Source: Setophaga petechia
Taxonomy: Eukaryota > Chordata > Aves > Passeriformes > Parulidae
Assembly: GCA_024362935.1 (NCBI GenBank)
Contig: JANCRA010000032.1
Coordinates: 5,507,001-5,571,000 of the forward strand
DNA: 64,000 bases
Direction of reading: 5' to 3'
A model generated the notes under the pieces. That model searched no databases. It saw only the letters and a program-made list of their open reading frames with translations, and had not been told where the DNA came from. Position numbers and translations under genes: made by a program. Shown here piece after piece: positions 12,780 to 25,638 of the stretch; within the stretch, counting starts at the first letter, position 1, and every line of letters begins with the position of its first letter.

Positions 12780-15620
12780 AAAACCTACCAAGTATCTTCC
12801 ATTCTTCTAATATTTCTTTCTTTCCTTCCCAGAGAGCTGAAACTCATGCATAAGTAAAGGAAAACACACACTATCCCCCTCTTTGTTTCTTCTTAGGACA
12901 CATATTGTAGGTGGATGTGAATAATCAGTTCCCAGAGAGGGGATGCCCTTGAATCCAGGAGAAGAGGAAGAATGTGGAAGTGTCTTCTCACCTTCTTCAA
13001 TTTGCCATCCAGACTCAAACAGAAGCCAAGACATCCTCAAGAGGTCTTTGGGCAATCACAGCACTGACCTTATTTTTTTGCCATTTTTGCAGAGATGTCT
13101 GTTTCAGTTACAGTCATTACAATGTGGATGTTTTAGTGTAAATTTTAAGGTCTATATTTTAAAAATGGAAGGAATCTGCAATAGAGTCAGCAGTTGGCAA
13201 TATCTGAATGACTAATAGCCAGCAGAGGTTAATGTCCCTTAACTTCCTCACAGGCCATCAACCCTGAGAGCTGATCATTAATTGCCTGCAGTAGCCTGTG
13301 CCATGGTCATTACTGCTTCGTTATTCAGATGAAATGAGTAATACCAATTTTAGGATTTCAGTTTTCATAAATGGAGTGCTCAGTTTTTTTTTCCCTCAAC
13401 AAATTCCACATCCAATCTGACATTAATTTTCTCCCCACTTTAATAAACAATGCTCTACGCCTGTTAAGCTTTCATAACAGTAAAGACTTTTCCTATGTAT
13501 TAGCCTATAGAGCAGATAAATAGCTGGATTATATTCAGTTATTGATGCATCACTGAAAAAATAACCACAGAAATCAATCATGGTAAGTAATAAACGAATG
13601 AGCTGGAAATTACAGGAAGAGTTGCATCCAAACTGCAGAGCACAGGCAAAGTGTGACTTGGTCCTACTTTCTGTTCCCCAGCCACAGGGGAACCTTTGAG
13701 CTCAGGCTCTTCCCTTCTGAGAAACCACAAGGCATGGGGCAGCTTTGTTTCATCATGGTGCATAAATTGTACAGGGTAATCTTCCAAAATCTCCACTATT
13801 TCAGCCTTCTTGATTACACTGCAATATAATTCACAAGCCAAAGTTGCTATAGGTTTGTCTTGATGAGGAAGTCTAGTAGAGTCTCAAAATCATGTGCTCT
13901 CATTTTTGCCCTGGAATCCAATAACCCTACTTTCTCCACTTTTTTTTTTTCCCAACAGAGGGAAATGTGTGAATGCAACACTGTGGTGAGCTCCAGCTGA
14001 TCCCTGCTAAGGATGTGTCAGGCACTTGGTATCAGATATGTCTTTCCTTCCCAGGGGAAAAGCTTACAGGCACTCTTTGGGAAATCAAAGATAAATGCAT
14101 GTGTACTTATTTTTAGCACTCAGGAAAGGTATTTAACCTCAAAATTACTGAGCCACAAAGTGCCAAATTCTTCCCATCCCAGATGAAACTTTGTGCAAGA
14201 AATGACACACCAGATCTGCCTTGCATGGATAACCACAAATAGCAATTACAGAATTACCTCCTGGGCATGTTTTTTATGGTGAAACTCTGTGGTGGGCAGA
14301 GTAGAAGAGGTCAAACTTGTCAGTCACAGCAGTTTCTCCTGCTTTGAAGATCAGTGAATTTGTCAGTTACAGAGTCAGGAGAAATGAGGCACCAGAACCA
14401 GCCCATGCACAATGGTTCACAGGCAAAGATTCAGGGAGGTTTAGATCCTTGGGCTTGATACACTTCATCAGAGGTCACTTCTCAGCTAATCATTTTCCTA
14501 TCCAATGCACACCCAGAGTCCTGAAGCATGTTCTGACAGCATATAGTTCACTGTGCCAAAAATTCTTTGCAATCTGATTGTCCATTATAAAGAACTGTTG
14601 TGACCATGTTTGCACACACTCAAAAGCAAAATTGTAAGACAGCTCTGAGTGCCTCACTTCTGGCAGCTCTTTTGCCCAAGGCAGTGGCAGACCAGTACCG
14701 AGGCCTAGGAAAGAGTGTGGGGAAGAAGGGGCAGAAGAATGTGAATCATCACTTCAGCTACTTTTGAATTGAATTACAAACACCATTCTGACCACATGCC
14801 TCTGTTTCTGTTTGTGTTAGTATGCATTCAAGTAATGGGTTGACAAATGGTGTGTATCAGACAGAATCTGTCTTCAAAGGATGCTTCTGTTGGCTGGTTT
14901 TGGGACCTTGGCCTCATGCTCTTGAGAATGACTTCTTAGTCCATTTGAACAAGGTACAAGTAGTGCCCTACAGAATTTCGTGTTACACAAGTCTTCTCAG
15001 CACAGGACTTTCTGCAGGTTCTGCTGGGCACAGTGGGATGGGAAGCTCTCAGTCTCTTTGCACAGCTGAATGCTATGAGAGCTCGTCCAGCAAAAACAAG
15101 GACAAGACTAAGCATTTGCTAGGGAACAGATGTAATATGAGCATGTTTGCCCAAGTAAATTAAACAGGGCCAGACCATAAGTTTGAGCACTGTTCCTCCA
15201 TATGTCTCTGCATCTTATCAGTGTTTTCCCTGAACAGATTAGGTCAGTCTACAGGCAGTGCTCTAGACAGTGCCTAGATGGAACTCAGAGGTTAGGATGT
15301 GAAAGGACCACCCCAGCATGCCTGGACATGACCACACTTGAGATTTTGGAAAGGAGAAGGAGTTTAGAAAAAAGTTTATGAGCCTAACAATTGCAGGATG
15401 GCGTATTGCAGAAATTGTAAATCTTGGAACTCTCATTTGCTTTTTTTTTCTGTTATAGTTCCCTTTTAAGTACTTTCTGGTGATGGAAATAGAGTCCCTA
15501 TTTAAAAGAGTTCACTGAGAAAATGAAGAAGCAATGTAAAACCTGAGGTAAAGAAAAGAGAGTGAGGAAGAAGAAGAATGTCCCGTGTGTATTTGGTTAC
15601 AAGCTCTTGACAGGTCTCCT

Positions 15621-15716
15621 GCATATATATACAAGAATGTATATCTACATATATATGCATATATGAATGCGTATATGTGTAGATACACACACACATATAT
15701 ATACACATCCATACAG
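15621..15716 (+). repeat. Imperfect AT/GT/AC alternating tract
   Basis: Mixed (AT)n, (AC)n and ATGTAT units over about 95 bases, including gcatatatatac, acatatatatgcat and cacacacacatatatata. It is a degenerate dinucleotide repeat. Overlapping open frames rich in Tyr, Ile, Cys and His across it are repeat translation. Confidence 0.8.
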
Positions 15717-18124
15717 ATACACAGATGTGTCCATCATGGCTATATTGAAGATCTAGCATATTATTGTTATCATATTACTGCACTACTTGTCAGGTGCATG
15801 ACAGATGTGAGCTTTTTGACAAGAAGGGATGAGAATGTAAACACCTTTCTCTGGAGGTCATTTCATGCATGGAGAGCTGCAAAAGGGAGGGCAGCAGAAT
15901 GAGAATGGGAAATGGAGAGTGAAAGGATGCTAAGGGCATTATCAGGATAAAGTGATAGGAAGAGAAGATCAAAAGATCAGGGACAGAGCTACATAGGGGC
16001 TTGATAGGAAAAGGGGGATACATGCATTTTTAAAGCTGTGAAATGGAGAAAAAACAGGTTTGGAAAATGAGAGGGCATCAGTTGTGTGTGCAGTGTGATG
16101 GAGGCTAATCCATTCTTAGAAAGGGAGAAAGAGCTAAGAAATATTTTTTGTCCAAATGTTTAGGTTCCTTCTTCTTAACAAATAATGATGCTGCTGCTGA
16201 GAAATCCCATGGACTGTGTGATTCTTAAGATTTGCTTCTTAAGCTTTTCTTACATTTAGAATAATTGTCCACTCTCACTCACACAGTCAGGTCTCACACA
16301 ACTCATCTCTCAGCTGTTCCAAAGACAGAGGTAAAGCCATGAATTTGGAGATGAGGAGGCAGCACCATAAATGGATCCTGTCTGATCAGGCAAAGGCTGC
16401 CCACATCTTACATCACCTAACATGTCATGTCACAGATGGGACAGAATTTTAACATGTCAGGCAGGTGTGTGTGTCACCCATACTCAAATAGGTCCTGACT
16501 GCTGGCAAGCTGCCCTGCGACAGCTCAGCATCCCTGTGTCTCCTGTGCCCTGGGACCTCTCCTTCCAGACATCACTCCTAATCTGTTATTGTTCCTTGTA
16601 TCAAGTAAAAAGAAATTTGACAGTATAAAGAAAACAGAAAAACTTTAGACTTCTGCCTTCTCTACTGAATTAATCATCTCTGGCAGATTTGTGGCTTCCT
16701 ATGACCCTTGAGTTTTACTGTCTACTAGCACATCAGGCACTGATTTTCCTCTCTTTTTCCCCTTAAGCAAGCATTACAGTGATCTTCTCAACACTGACAG
16801 GGACAGGGCTTATTTCCAGTAAAAGGGCACCATACTTAGCTGTGCAGGGTAAGTGAGGTTAGGGGGATAGGTGCATGGGAATAATAAAGGCACAGAGGGC
16901 AGCAGACTTTCAATATGTTTGTGCAGTTAAATGTAACAAGTTCAGACACTATCATTTATTATTTTCTACTGTTCACCAAAAAAGTCTTTCTATGTTGTTT
17001 TCTTCCTGTGAGTGCTTTCGTATTTTTCTTAACCTCTGCATTGCAGTGCAGCTAGGCTGTGCACATGAAGATATACTCCCTGCCCTGGGGGAGATCCAAG
17101 ATAAGCAGAGAAGTGACATACAAATGGCAAGGGGGAGAGAGCGATCTAATCGACTGGCCGCAAGCTCTGTGCATTAAGATAGCAAAAGCATACACAGAAG
17201 AGGAAAGCTGCTTTCTGCTGGGAGAGGCATGCTTCTCTCTCCCTTCTCTTCCTTGCCCTTGTCTTTTATCCCTTGTCTCCCTTGTGCCCTTTTTGTACTT
17301 CCTGTGCTGAGGTGGTGTTAGGCTTGTGAGAACTGTGGTGTGGCCGCTTAGTTTGTTTTCTAATTGAGCTTGCTGCCTGTCTCCCAGCTCACAGCCTGCA
17401 GAAACAGGAGTGTCAGCTGTTCCTTGCTAAAATTGGCTCCATTCCTCTTGCTGTCTGGTGAATACCTAACACCTGCTGATGGTCTCTGAGTCTGAGAATT
17501 TTCCCATGTCTCCTATATTGCACATAAAGATGGAAAATGAGCTATTTTTCCACTCCTCCCTCTCTCATGCCTAAAAATTTCAGGTATCAAATCTAAATTC
17601 AGCAATACCAAAGGATTTCCTGCATTTTTATTTCTCTACATTGTTCATCTTTGGGTGGAGCTTTTGAAACTCCTCTTCAAAATCATATGGCTGTGGTTGC
17701 ACAGGGGACTGTTGGTGTTACAACATCCTCAGGCTGCTGTGCAATATACCTGTGAAGCTGAGGTGACCAATTCTACTCCTGCACCTTGTAGGATGTTGTG
17801 GTGTGTACCCAGGAGGAAGTAGGAGCTATCTTCCATCTCATTACAGGTACTTTAAAACATACCAAGCTTGTGAATCTCCTGGCACCAAGCTCTAGAGGGG
17901 TGATGATGCTGTAGAAGATTTCAGAGGTCTAACACAAGCACAGTAAATTTCCTCTACAGTGAATATCTTGGCTTTGGAAGTTCTGGCCAGGGGAAAGATG
18001 GGTATTTGGCTTGACATATCTGCTCTTCTGATGGCTTTTTTCATCCTCCTTTCTCACCGACACTTCTGAAAAGAGCTGTCAGATCACAGCTGTCTGTTTC
18101 ACACCTCTCTGAGTGAGCAAGGAC

Positions 18125-18235
18125 AAGGGCAGTGGAGCCCAGCACTCATCCCTGGCTGTCACCCAGACAGCCTATGTGCACTTGGGCAAGTTGTCAAATC
18201 CTCCACCACCCCTCCCCACCACGCCACATTTAACA
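18125..18235 (+). mobile_element. Possible MIR/L3-type SINE fragment
   Basis: The string ccctggctgtcacc near 18150, followed about 30 bases later by gtgcacttgggcaagttgtc (near 18176), matches the order of the 'ggctctgccac ... gtgaccttgggcaagttac' core of MIR-like SINEs. The flanks do not extend the match clearly, so this is a weak call. Confidence 0.33.
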
Positions 18236-18924
18236 GAGCTCATTTCTGAGCCCTCCAGGATGTCTCCCCTCTGCAGCCACTGTCTGGATCAGTCTGGATC
18301 CATGCTCTGAAACTTCATGCAGGTAACTGAAGAGCCTGGTAAACATCTCATCCCAATCCTCACCTTTCTTTGTGATCACAGGATGGCCAGAGACAAGCCC
18401 TTCCAAGTAAGACATGAATTGGGATGTAGTGGTCTGGCATGAGTCTGGGATGAAGATCCCCTTCTCTCATTTCACAGCACCTGCTGAAAAGGTGCTGAAG
18501 CTGGGGCATGGGTGTTTCAATATGCTGCCAAAGTGACTTCTGAGTTGGAGTGTCTTCAATGAAATGTCTGAGACATGATGGAGACTTTATATCCATTTGT
18601 TGGGAGGAGTTTGTCTGCTATCTGTTATGAAACTCTTCACAAATGCAACTTAATTGCTTAGTCTTATAATAAATTGTATATTCCTGATTTTCAGAGAAGG
18701 CAGTCTGTTGCTTGTGACCGCCAGACACACTGATACCTCATTTCACTAAAAGTGATGTTGCCTTTCTCAGAACACAGATAATGTAAGGTACAGATTTGTA
18801 AAGTAACTTCTGAAAAGGCTACATCAAAAACATCTAGCCTCATTAATACAGAGGGAGAGCTTCAAACAGCCCTTGCAAACAGCTAGTTTTTGCTGACCTA
18901 GCTCATAGAAATGAAGAGATTTAA

Positions 18925-18985
18925 GCAAAGGAATGGTCCCAGTGAAGTCAATGGGCTTAAAACTAAGGAGAGACTAGCAGGATCT
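18925..18985 (+). repeat. Possible palindromic-core ancient repeat
   Basis: The string cccagtgaagtcaatggg resembles the 'cccattgaagtcaatggg' core found in old interspersed repeats of birds, turtles and crocodilians. Only the core is convincing. The same core appears near 25.22 kb and, in a related form, near 41.06 kb. Confidence 0.35.
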
Positions 18986-21900
18986 ACATGTACACAGGGC
19001 TAAAAGTAGGCAGACATGCTTTGGCAGGATGAAGCCCTGCTGTCAGGCTCACTGCGGTGACCCAATTTCTTTGCAGGCCTCTGCAGGGGAAATGCTCACT
19101 CCTGCAGTTCATCCCTTTCCTTCAGTGTCATTAGTTCTTATTCTTCCATGTCAAACTTTGCAGAGAAAGGATTTTGTTGTGCTGCTGAGTGTCTGTGAAA
19201 TGGCAGCTAATTTTTGCTTGTGGTTTAGGAGAGCCTCCTTTGATTCTAGCAAAAAAACCTGTCCTGAGCTTTCCCATGCCATTTAAGAGCTGGAAGGGAG
19301 ATGGTGCCCTACTTTGTCCCCTTCTCAGTCTGTGAGCAACTTCAGTGATGTGCAATTTTGCATAACTGCCCCTCAGGAAGGTGGCAGCTTGAGCGGCTGG
19401 AGAAAAGCTGTTCTTCTTTTTTCCCTCAAGTAGACCTTGAGGCCTGAATCCACTGGACAACAGACACATGAGGATCCACCTCCATAGCATAAGCAGGTGA
19501 TGGGGGCAACAGCTAGGGCTGGTACAGAGGAGGAAAATGGTTTGGTAGCTGCTTTGAGCTGCCAGCTGTCTGAAGACAAGATTAGGTTTCAGATATCTTG
19601 GCCTGTATCCAGCACTGCCTTTCTTATGCAAATGCCTGTATGTTATTTGATTTCCATTTTCCACAACATCCCCCTCAGTAATATGTAGTTAATATTTATA
19701 TATACTTAGCTAATGCACAGTTTGTATATACACACTTGACTGTGGTTCTGCAGATTGGTTAACCAAACTCTGTATGGAACCTGCCCTGCTTTCAGATTTG
19801 TATGGGTGCAAACAGGCTCACAATCTATCTGGTGCAAAGTGCTTGAGAAATGAGAAAGAAATTTAATTTTACAAGCAAAATACTCAGGGCTTAATAAAGT
19901 GAGTATTTGTTTTTGTACATTACTTTAGAGAAGGAGATGGCATAAAATAAAGCATCAAGGAGCAAGGACACTCCTGGAGAGCAAGCACTGGGGAAACAGG
20001 TAAGCACAGGTCCCGTGTCCTCCATTATGTCTCGGCCAATGACACAGTTTGTGTGACAACATTCATTCAATTGACTCAGTATCATGCAAGGATGTACTCA
20101 AGGAAAATTTAGTGCTTGATAAGAGATCATGCCCAGCTAAGCCACACCCTAATTCTTGATAGGAAACAAGGGTGCCTGATTTTTTCACGATTGTTTTTGC
20201 TGCAAATAAAGGAGTTGTAGAGTCTCCCTTTTACCACCAGAGGTCATAAGCAAAACACCGCAGTCCCTCAGTCATTCTCCAGGAGGGAAGGAAGTGGGAG
20301 AGTCAGCAGAAGTGGTCCTACATTCTCGCTAAGTAAAATGCAGGCGGTAAGCATAAGGATTCCCATCAACCGTGAGGGAAGATGCCCAGGTTAGCAGAGC
20401 ACCCATCAGTGTGCCAACCTGGGAGACAGACAGGTGGAGGGGCACTGCTCTCACACTGCTGGGTGTAACACAGATTTGTTGGAATATTTTGCCCTTTTGT
20501 ATTTGCTGATTCATGAGCACTAATGTAGGAAACTTTCCGTGTTTTGCAAGAGGTAAGCAGAATCTAAAATCCCTTTTGAAACCTGTGTGGATATTCAAAA
20601 AAGGCACTGGCAGTTTCCCTCAAAATGAATTTTTCTTATTTGCAGGCACATTTCAGGAATACTAGAAAGCACCTGAGCATAATAAGAAACCGAGAGAGGG
20701 AATTTTCCCGACCATAAAGCCTGGTTCAGCTTGTGGACAAGAAATACAAACACGTGATTTCTCTGACCAGCCATAAGACACGAAACTTGGAAAGACAGCA
20801 GAAATCTTAGGAAGAAAATCAGCTGAAGTATATCCGAGCTGTAAAACTTTAAACTGTTATAAAAGTCATGGATTGTAAACAGTGTGCACATCATTTGCAA
20901 AAGGAAATGTGCTTTCAGACAAATTATTTACGACAAATACCTTCATCTCTTCTCCCAGCCCCTTTGAGCACAGCTCTGAGTAATGTATGTTGGAAGGAAA
21001 GGATCAGGGGTGGCAAATAAAAATTGACTTTTTTTTAAGCAGAAAATGTCAAGACAAGCAATTCTGCTCTGCTGTAAAGCACCACCATGTTCTTTCTGGA
21101 CCTCTGTGCGCTCTCAGTTACTGGTGGTCAGGATTAGTTGTCTTCTCAGGAAGAGCACACATGAGGAAAGAGAAATGGCATGAGGCAGAAGTAATGGTAC
21201 TGATGAGCCAGAATTTCTCAATTTCCTCCACTGTTTTGCAACTCTACAGCACACATATTTCCACTATAAGCAAAAATGAGTAATTACATTTATATTAAAA
21301 GAACCCTACCCTGTTGCACTAGGAAAATCTCACAGTTTGCTTTTACTGAGAGATAGGACTCTTGAAAAAGATGAGGTTTATTTCTCAAAATTGGTAAAGC
21401 ACATTTCTGAGCAATGACTAAAAGTATGCTTCATTCTCAGTGAATTATCACTTACAACTCTGACCGAGAAGTTTATTACAGAAGTCTTGACAGCTCATTA
21501 ACTACCTTACTGAAGAACACTCGTGCTATAATAAAACCACCATCACTCCACCTTTACAGCTAGAGAAAAAATGAACAGGCCATTTACATATTGTATTCAA
21601 TCAACAGCCACAGAAACACAAGCCTCCAAGTCTCAAGTGAGTTCCATGGTGGGGTTTCAGTGGGCTGTGGGAAATGCCTGACTCCTGCAGGGGAAGGCCA
21701 CCAAGCCAGGGCTACTCCTCTGCTACCCTTTGCCCAGCCCATTCAAGATCTTCTCAGCCACTTGTCATCCACTTCCTCAACTCCTTAAATTTCTTTCTGC
21801 TTCCCTGTAGTAGGGGGATGTTGGAGTGAGGCAGTTTCACCATTTCTAGCACCTCCCCACAGAAAAGCTGTGGATCCACCTTCTGTTGCTTTGATGCTGT

Positions 21901-22199
21901 GTTCACCATCCCTTTTTGTCAAACCTGTTACTAAAAATCTCTCATAAAAGTCTCCAGGATTTAAATACATCTCACTGATGGAAATGAAGCCAATTATATG
22001 GTGTACTGCCCTCAGCAGGCAGAGGAAGTTTGATCTCCCTCCCTCTCATTATAACCAGATAAACTGGAGGGCTTGTATGGGCTCCTGCCTGACCCTCCCC
22101 ACTACCCCCTGGGTCTTCCCCACAGTAAACACAGCAAAATTCTCTAATTTATACAGAAATAATATTTTGTAGCTCTCCTGTCATACTTACTTTTCTCCT

Positions 22200-23320
22200 C
22201 CACTGTCTCTGCAGCTTGTCATGTCTTCCTTTAAAGTGTGGTTATCAGCCCTGCATAAAGTAACACTCTAGCAGGCAACTTATCCTTATGGATCAGAGAA
22301 TGTTAAATACTTCTGGTGCCTTGCACATGACATTCCTGCCAGTGAATCCAAGAATGGGAGTTGTCTTTTATGCACCACCATCACACACACATTTTTAGCT
22401 TGTGAATCACAGCAATTGCTGAATTATTTTCCACTCTAATGGTGATTTACTGTTAGTTCTTCATTGTGCATTTCTGTATTCACATCTTATGACTAAAGGA
22501 AGCTTTTTGAATTTCTTTTTACTGAACACTCTGTGGACCTTGGATCACTTCTGCAGCTCATCAAAATAATTTAAAATATTATCCCTGTCCTCCAAAGTAC
22601 TTGCATCCCTTCCCAGTTAGCTGTCATCTATGAACAGCAGAAAAAATTGCTTTTCAGTTTTATTCTACAATCTCTTAACATAACAAAATCTATGGTAAAC
22701 CCCTACTGACACATCCATGTTTGACTAAACTAAAACCAACTCTAAGCATGTTTTTCCCTCAGTGTACATATTTACCCATGAGCTAGATATCTAAGCTGCT
22801 GTTACAGTGGGTGGAAGCTGGAGATCTCTTCGCTAAGTGGACAATGAGTGGCCAGGTGAATTTGTTGTCTGAACTGCAGTGTCTGACCTGCAGTGGTGCC
22901 CTCAGGGCAGCCATTCAGTGCAGGTAGATCTAACAAAAAAGATTACTTTGGATATTGGTTTGACATGATTCTTCTCAATAACTCAGGATTGCCAAGTTTC
23001 AATCACTGCATTATCGTTTGGATGCTTCAGTGGCGTTTGCTTAGTCAGTTTGCTCCATAACTTGTTCTACATACTGAGGTTACATTCCTTGAGTTCTAGC
23101 TCCTCAGATGTTCTCCACCTTCTAAAAATGTGTGTCATGCTGCCACTTTACCCTCCTCTAAGGCATCCCATAACCTCTTGAAGACAACTGATAGAGAAAC
23201 CCAAATTGCTCCAGCAAGATCTGCAAGTTTGCCAGTGTGTATTTCATTGGGTGTTACCAATTTGAATGATTCCACTTATCTAAATGTTGTTTACACTGTT
23301 CTTTGAAAGTGCAGCCTGCG
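22200..23320 (-). mobile_element. Ancient CR1-group LINE relic, antisense
   Basis: The + strand follows the reverse complement of an old CR1-type ORF2 in the correct order. The C-terminal block comes first (cctttaaagtgtgg near 22230; catttttagcttgtg near 22391). Then comes the region downstream of the catalytic box (cctgtcctccaaagtacttg near 22586), then the RT thumb/finger region (ggtttgacatgatt near 22957; tttgctccataac near 23048), and finally the upstream RT block (gtgtatttcattgggtg near 23237). Identity to the remembered consensus is high only in patches, with many indels. The FADD region is displaced or replaced by unalignable sequence around 22.68-22.93 kb. No open frame remains. The element is old, shared-amniote in style, and much more decayed than the CR1 at 29.7-32.7 kb. 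Confidence 0.75.
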
Positions 23321-25216
23321 TTTCTAATCCCTTATTAAAATAGTGATAAATATCTAGTCTTAATTAACCTGGTTTAGTGATGAGTGAGGCTGTTGAATTG
23401 CTTTGATCCTCGTTGCTCTTCACCTTTGTGAGTTGGTAGAACACTGATTTTGTTCTTCTCTAGCTTTCCCTGTGTTTCTCAAGATTCTCCCTGCTCCTTG
23501 CCCTTGGTAAGGCATTTTACAGCTTGACCATTCTGAATTTAATATTACATATTGTGGATATGAGGACTAGTGGAGAAAGATTAGTTTTCCTTCCTGAGAA
23601 CTAGAGGTTGGATTCAGTTACTATTAATGTTATCTGACAACAGTATTGAAAACCAATGATGTCAGGTTTTGGCTTTAGTGTATCAGTGCTATATTGCTGC
23701 TTGATTACTTCAGTCTTCTGCATGAAATGGTGTATGATTGCTTTTTTGCAGGCTGTTTTGAACTAGTCTTTATGTAACAACAGATGATATGAGGCAAAAC
23801 TGAAGGATACAGGCCATACCCCATATATAATCATATTTAGTTTTGCGCCTTTGCTTCCAGCATGTGCTTTCAGGTCTCTGAGATAATTTTGCTCTCATAT
23901 TTTCTCTTGTACTCACCTCAAATAGGAATCTAGACATTAAGCTATTGAACAAGGACATTTAAGAGAAATTATTTGTTTTTGTTGTGGCGTGTTTTTTTGT
24001 AGTTGTTGATTGGGTTTTTTATTATTTTTGATCAGTTCCAAATGTTGATTAAAACTATAGAATTTCTGGACTCATTGAGAATGTTAAGCAGCAAAGGGGA
24101 GTCACATTTGCTAATGGAAAGTAGCCCATCATTCAGCATGGTTGTGATTAAAGCTTAAAATGGTCTTGGATGCAATCTTTTGAACTCCAAATTATGGCTC
24201 ACATGACAGGTTGATTCAGAAAAGGTTTACACTTCATTATGCTGTAAGATGACGGATAAGCTTGCAACTGCATTTGATCAGTGAAGTGTAGGAACAGGTC
24301 AGATGAAGTAGCAGATGGAGCAGGTTGAGAAATGAGGATAGAAAGTTAATTGTGGCCAAGATTAATTTCCTTTATTTGACTATGCAGGAGAAGGGTTTGA
24401 AATTGTTTCAAAGGTGTTTCTAATTTCAGAAGACAATAGAAGTATTTAGCACTGCACATGACTTTAGGCACTAAATTTAACCTGTAGATTTCAAAGCACT
24501 GCACTAGCACAGCTGTTAATCTACTTGCTTGCATCTAGAAGGAGAGGCACTGACAATTTAGTGAACTGTTACTCCATTCCAACTTTTCCACAGCAGGTTT
24601 GATGCAGAGTGTGCTGTCCCCAGTTAACACACCCTCAGACCACAAACCAGGCATAGAAAGCCAGCTCCTCTTTTAATGTCCTTGGAGAAAATTGTAAATG
24701 GGATCTATTCTTCCCGGAATATCCTTCTGAGTCCCAAGTGAAATCTGCATGTAAATGGGTGGAGACAGGACTGTCTTCGACCACACCTTGGTGCTGTGTC
24801 AGGATGACATCCTAATACTTAACAGCTAAACAAACCTGGTGGCACCTTCCAACAAGGGGCCCAGTCTCGACAGCTGGTTTTTCAGGATCCTAGAGGCATA
24901 CCCATGCACCAGGCATGCAATTTTCTTTGTGCCTCTGCTGCACAGAGAACATACAGCCATTTGTACAAAAGTACAGTGAAAAAAAGTAGTATTTCCCATT
25001 AGGTATGTGGAAATTAGATATTTTCTGTGCACTTTTCCTAAGTTATATATTGCCTTCTTCTTTGTTCTTCCATTGCAAGGTTTCCTGCATGTCATTGGAG
25101 TTCTCCATGCTCTGTTCCATTACCGCACATGCAACATCCAATCATCCCAAGTGTAGTTTGCAGTCCCCTGTACCTTGTGATCCTCTATGCCCCTTAGAAA
25201 TCCCTGACTGATTTCT
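23321..25216. other. Non-coding DNA; possible continuation of the LINE relic
   Basis: No gene is recognised. The first 250 bases may be the more N-terminal part of the antisense CR1-group relic, since blocks such as cactgttctttgaaag fit loosely. I cannot carry the alignment further. The rest shows only short open frames and no simple repeats of note. Confidence 0.5.
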
Positions 25217-25275
25217 CACCCATTGAAATCAAATGCCAAAATCCTGTAGACTTCAATGACGTCAATGCTTTTCCA
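25217..25275 (+). repeat. Ancient palindromic-core interspersed repeat fragment
   Basis: The strings cacccattgaaatcaa and tgtagacttcaatga, separated by tgccaaaatcc, match the 'cccattgaa-tcaatggcaaaactcccattgacttcaatggg' arrangement of an old sauropsid repeat. I recognise the motif but cannot give a secure family name. It ends about 20 bases before the target site of the solo LTR. Confidence 0.45.
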
Positions 25276-25296
25276 GTCTGTCTCTGAGCTCTTTTG

Positions 25297-25302
25297 ACTT
25301 TA
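25297..25302 (+). repeat. Left target-site duplication (ACTTTA) of solo LTR
   Basis: ACTTTA directly precedes the TGTGG start of the LTR and is repeated exactly at 25633-25638. Six-base duplications are characteristic of class II (alpha/beta-like) retroviruses. Confidence 0.8.
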
Positions 25303-25632
25303 TGTGGTGGCTAACAGCTGGCCTGGAGGCCCCACAGTCATAGAAAACCCTCATTACAACTCGACCAGTCCATGCCATCAGGGAAAAGAAGTAAACATCC
25401 CTGTAAGGAAGGCATTGAGAAGCTGGGAGATTTAAGTTCAAACAACACTAGCCAATCCCTGACAAGCATGGACACAGGCAGCTATTGGCCAGTGAGCTGG
25501 GTGGTAACCAAATTTAGTCAGTCAGGATCAACTGCATGGGTTTTTTGAAAACCCTATGAAGAGGAGCTGCACTCAATAAAATTCACTGCTTGAACTGCAG
25601 AGTGTAGTGTTGTGTCCATCTCAACTGCAACA
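25303..25632 (+). mobile_element. Solo LTR of an endogenous retrovirus, class II-like
   Basis: A 330-bp unit starts TGTGGTGG and ends TGCAACA, giving the canonical TGT...ACA termini, and is flanked by perfect 6-bp duplications ACTTTA. Inside, a polyadenylation signal AATAAA lies at 25575-25580, about 50 bases before the 3' end. CCAAT-type boxes occur at 25451-25456 and, inverted, at 25484-25488. This order (U3 with CCAAT boxes, AATAAA, short R/U5) fits a + strand LTR. There is no second LTR, primer-binding site or gag/pol sequence next to it, so the provirus has been lost by LTR-LTR recombination. Length and duplication size suggest an ERVK-type (class II) family. The family name cannot be fixed without a library search. 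Confidence 0.8.
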
Positions 25633-25638
25633 ACTTTA
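25633..25638 (+). repeat. Right target-site duplication (ACTTTA) of solo LTR
   Basis: An exact copy of 25297-25302, immediately after the terminal ACA. It shows no mutation relative to the left copy. Confidence 0.8.

Larger units (their letters stand above)
11838..22199. other. Non-coding DNA, largely unique sequence
   Basis: No gene is recognised in this 10-kb stretch. The longest open frame, 177 codons on the - strand at 19131-19664, has no recognisable domain, and its composition does not differ from its surroundings. Small features inside it are listed separately: two alternating purine-pyrimidine tracts (12.74 and 15.62 kb), a possible SINE fragment (18.1 kb) and a possible palindromic-repeat core (18.9 kb). 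The remainder may contain conserved non-coding elements, which cannot be seen without an alignment. Confidence 0.5.

Noticed and set aside
19131..19664. 177-codon open frame on the - strand
   Set aside because: No domain, signal peptide or membrane segment is recognisable, and one or two frames of this size are expected in 64 kb.
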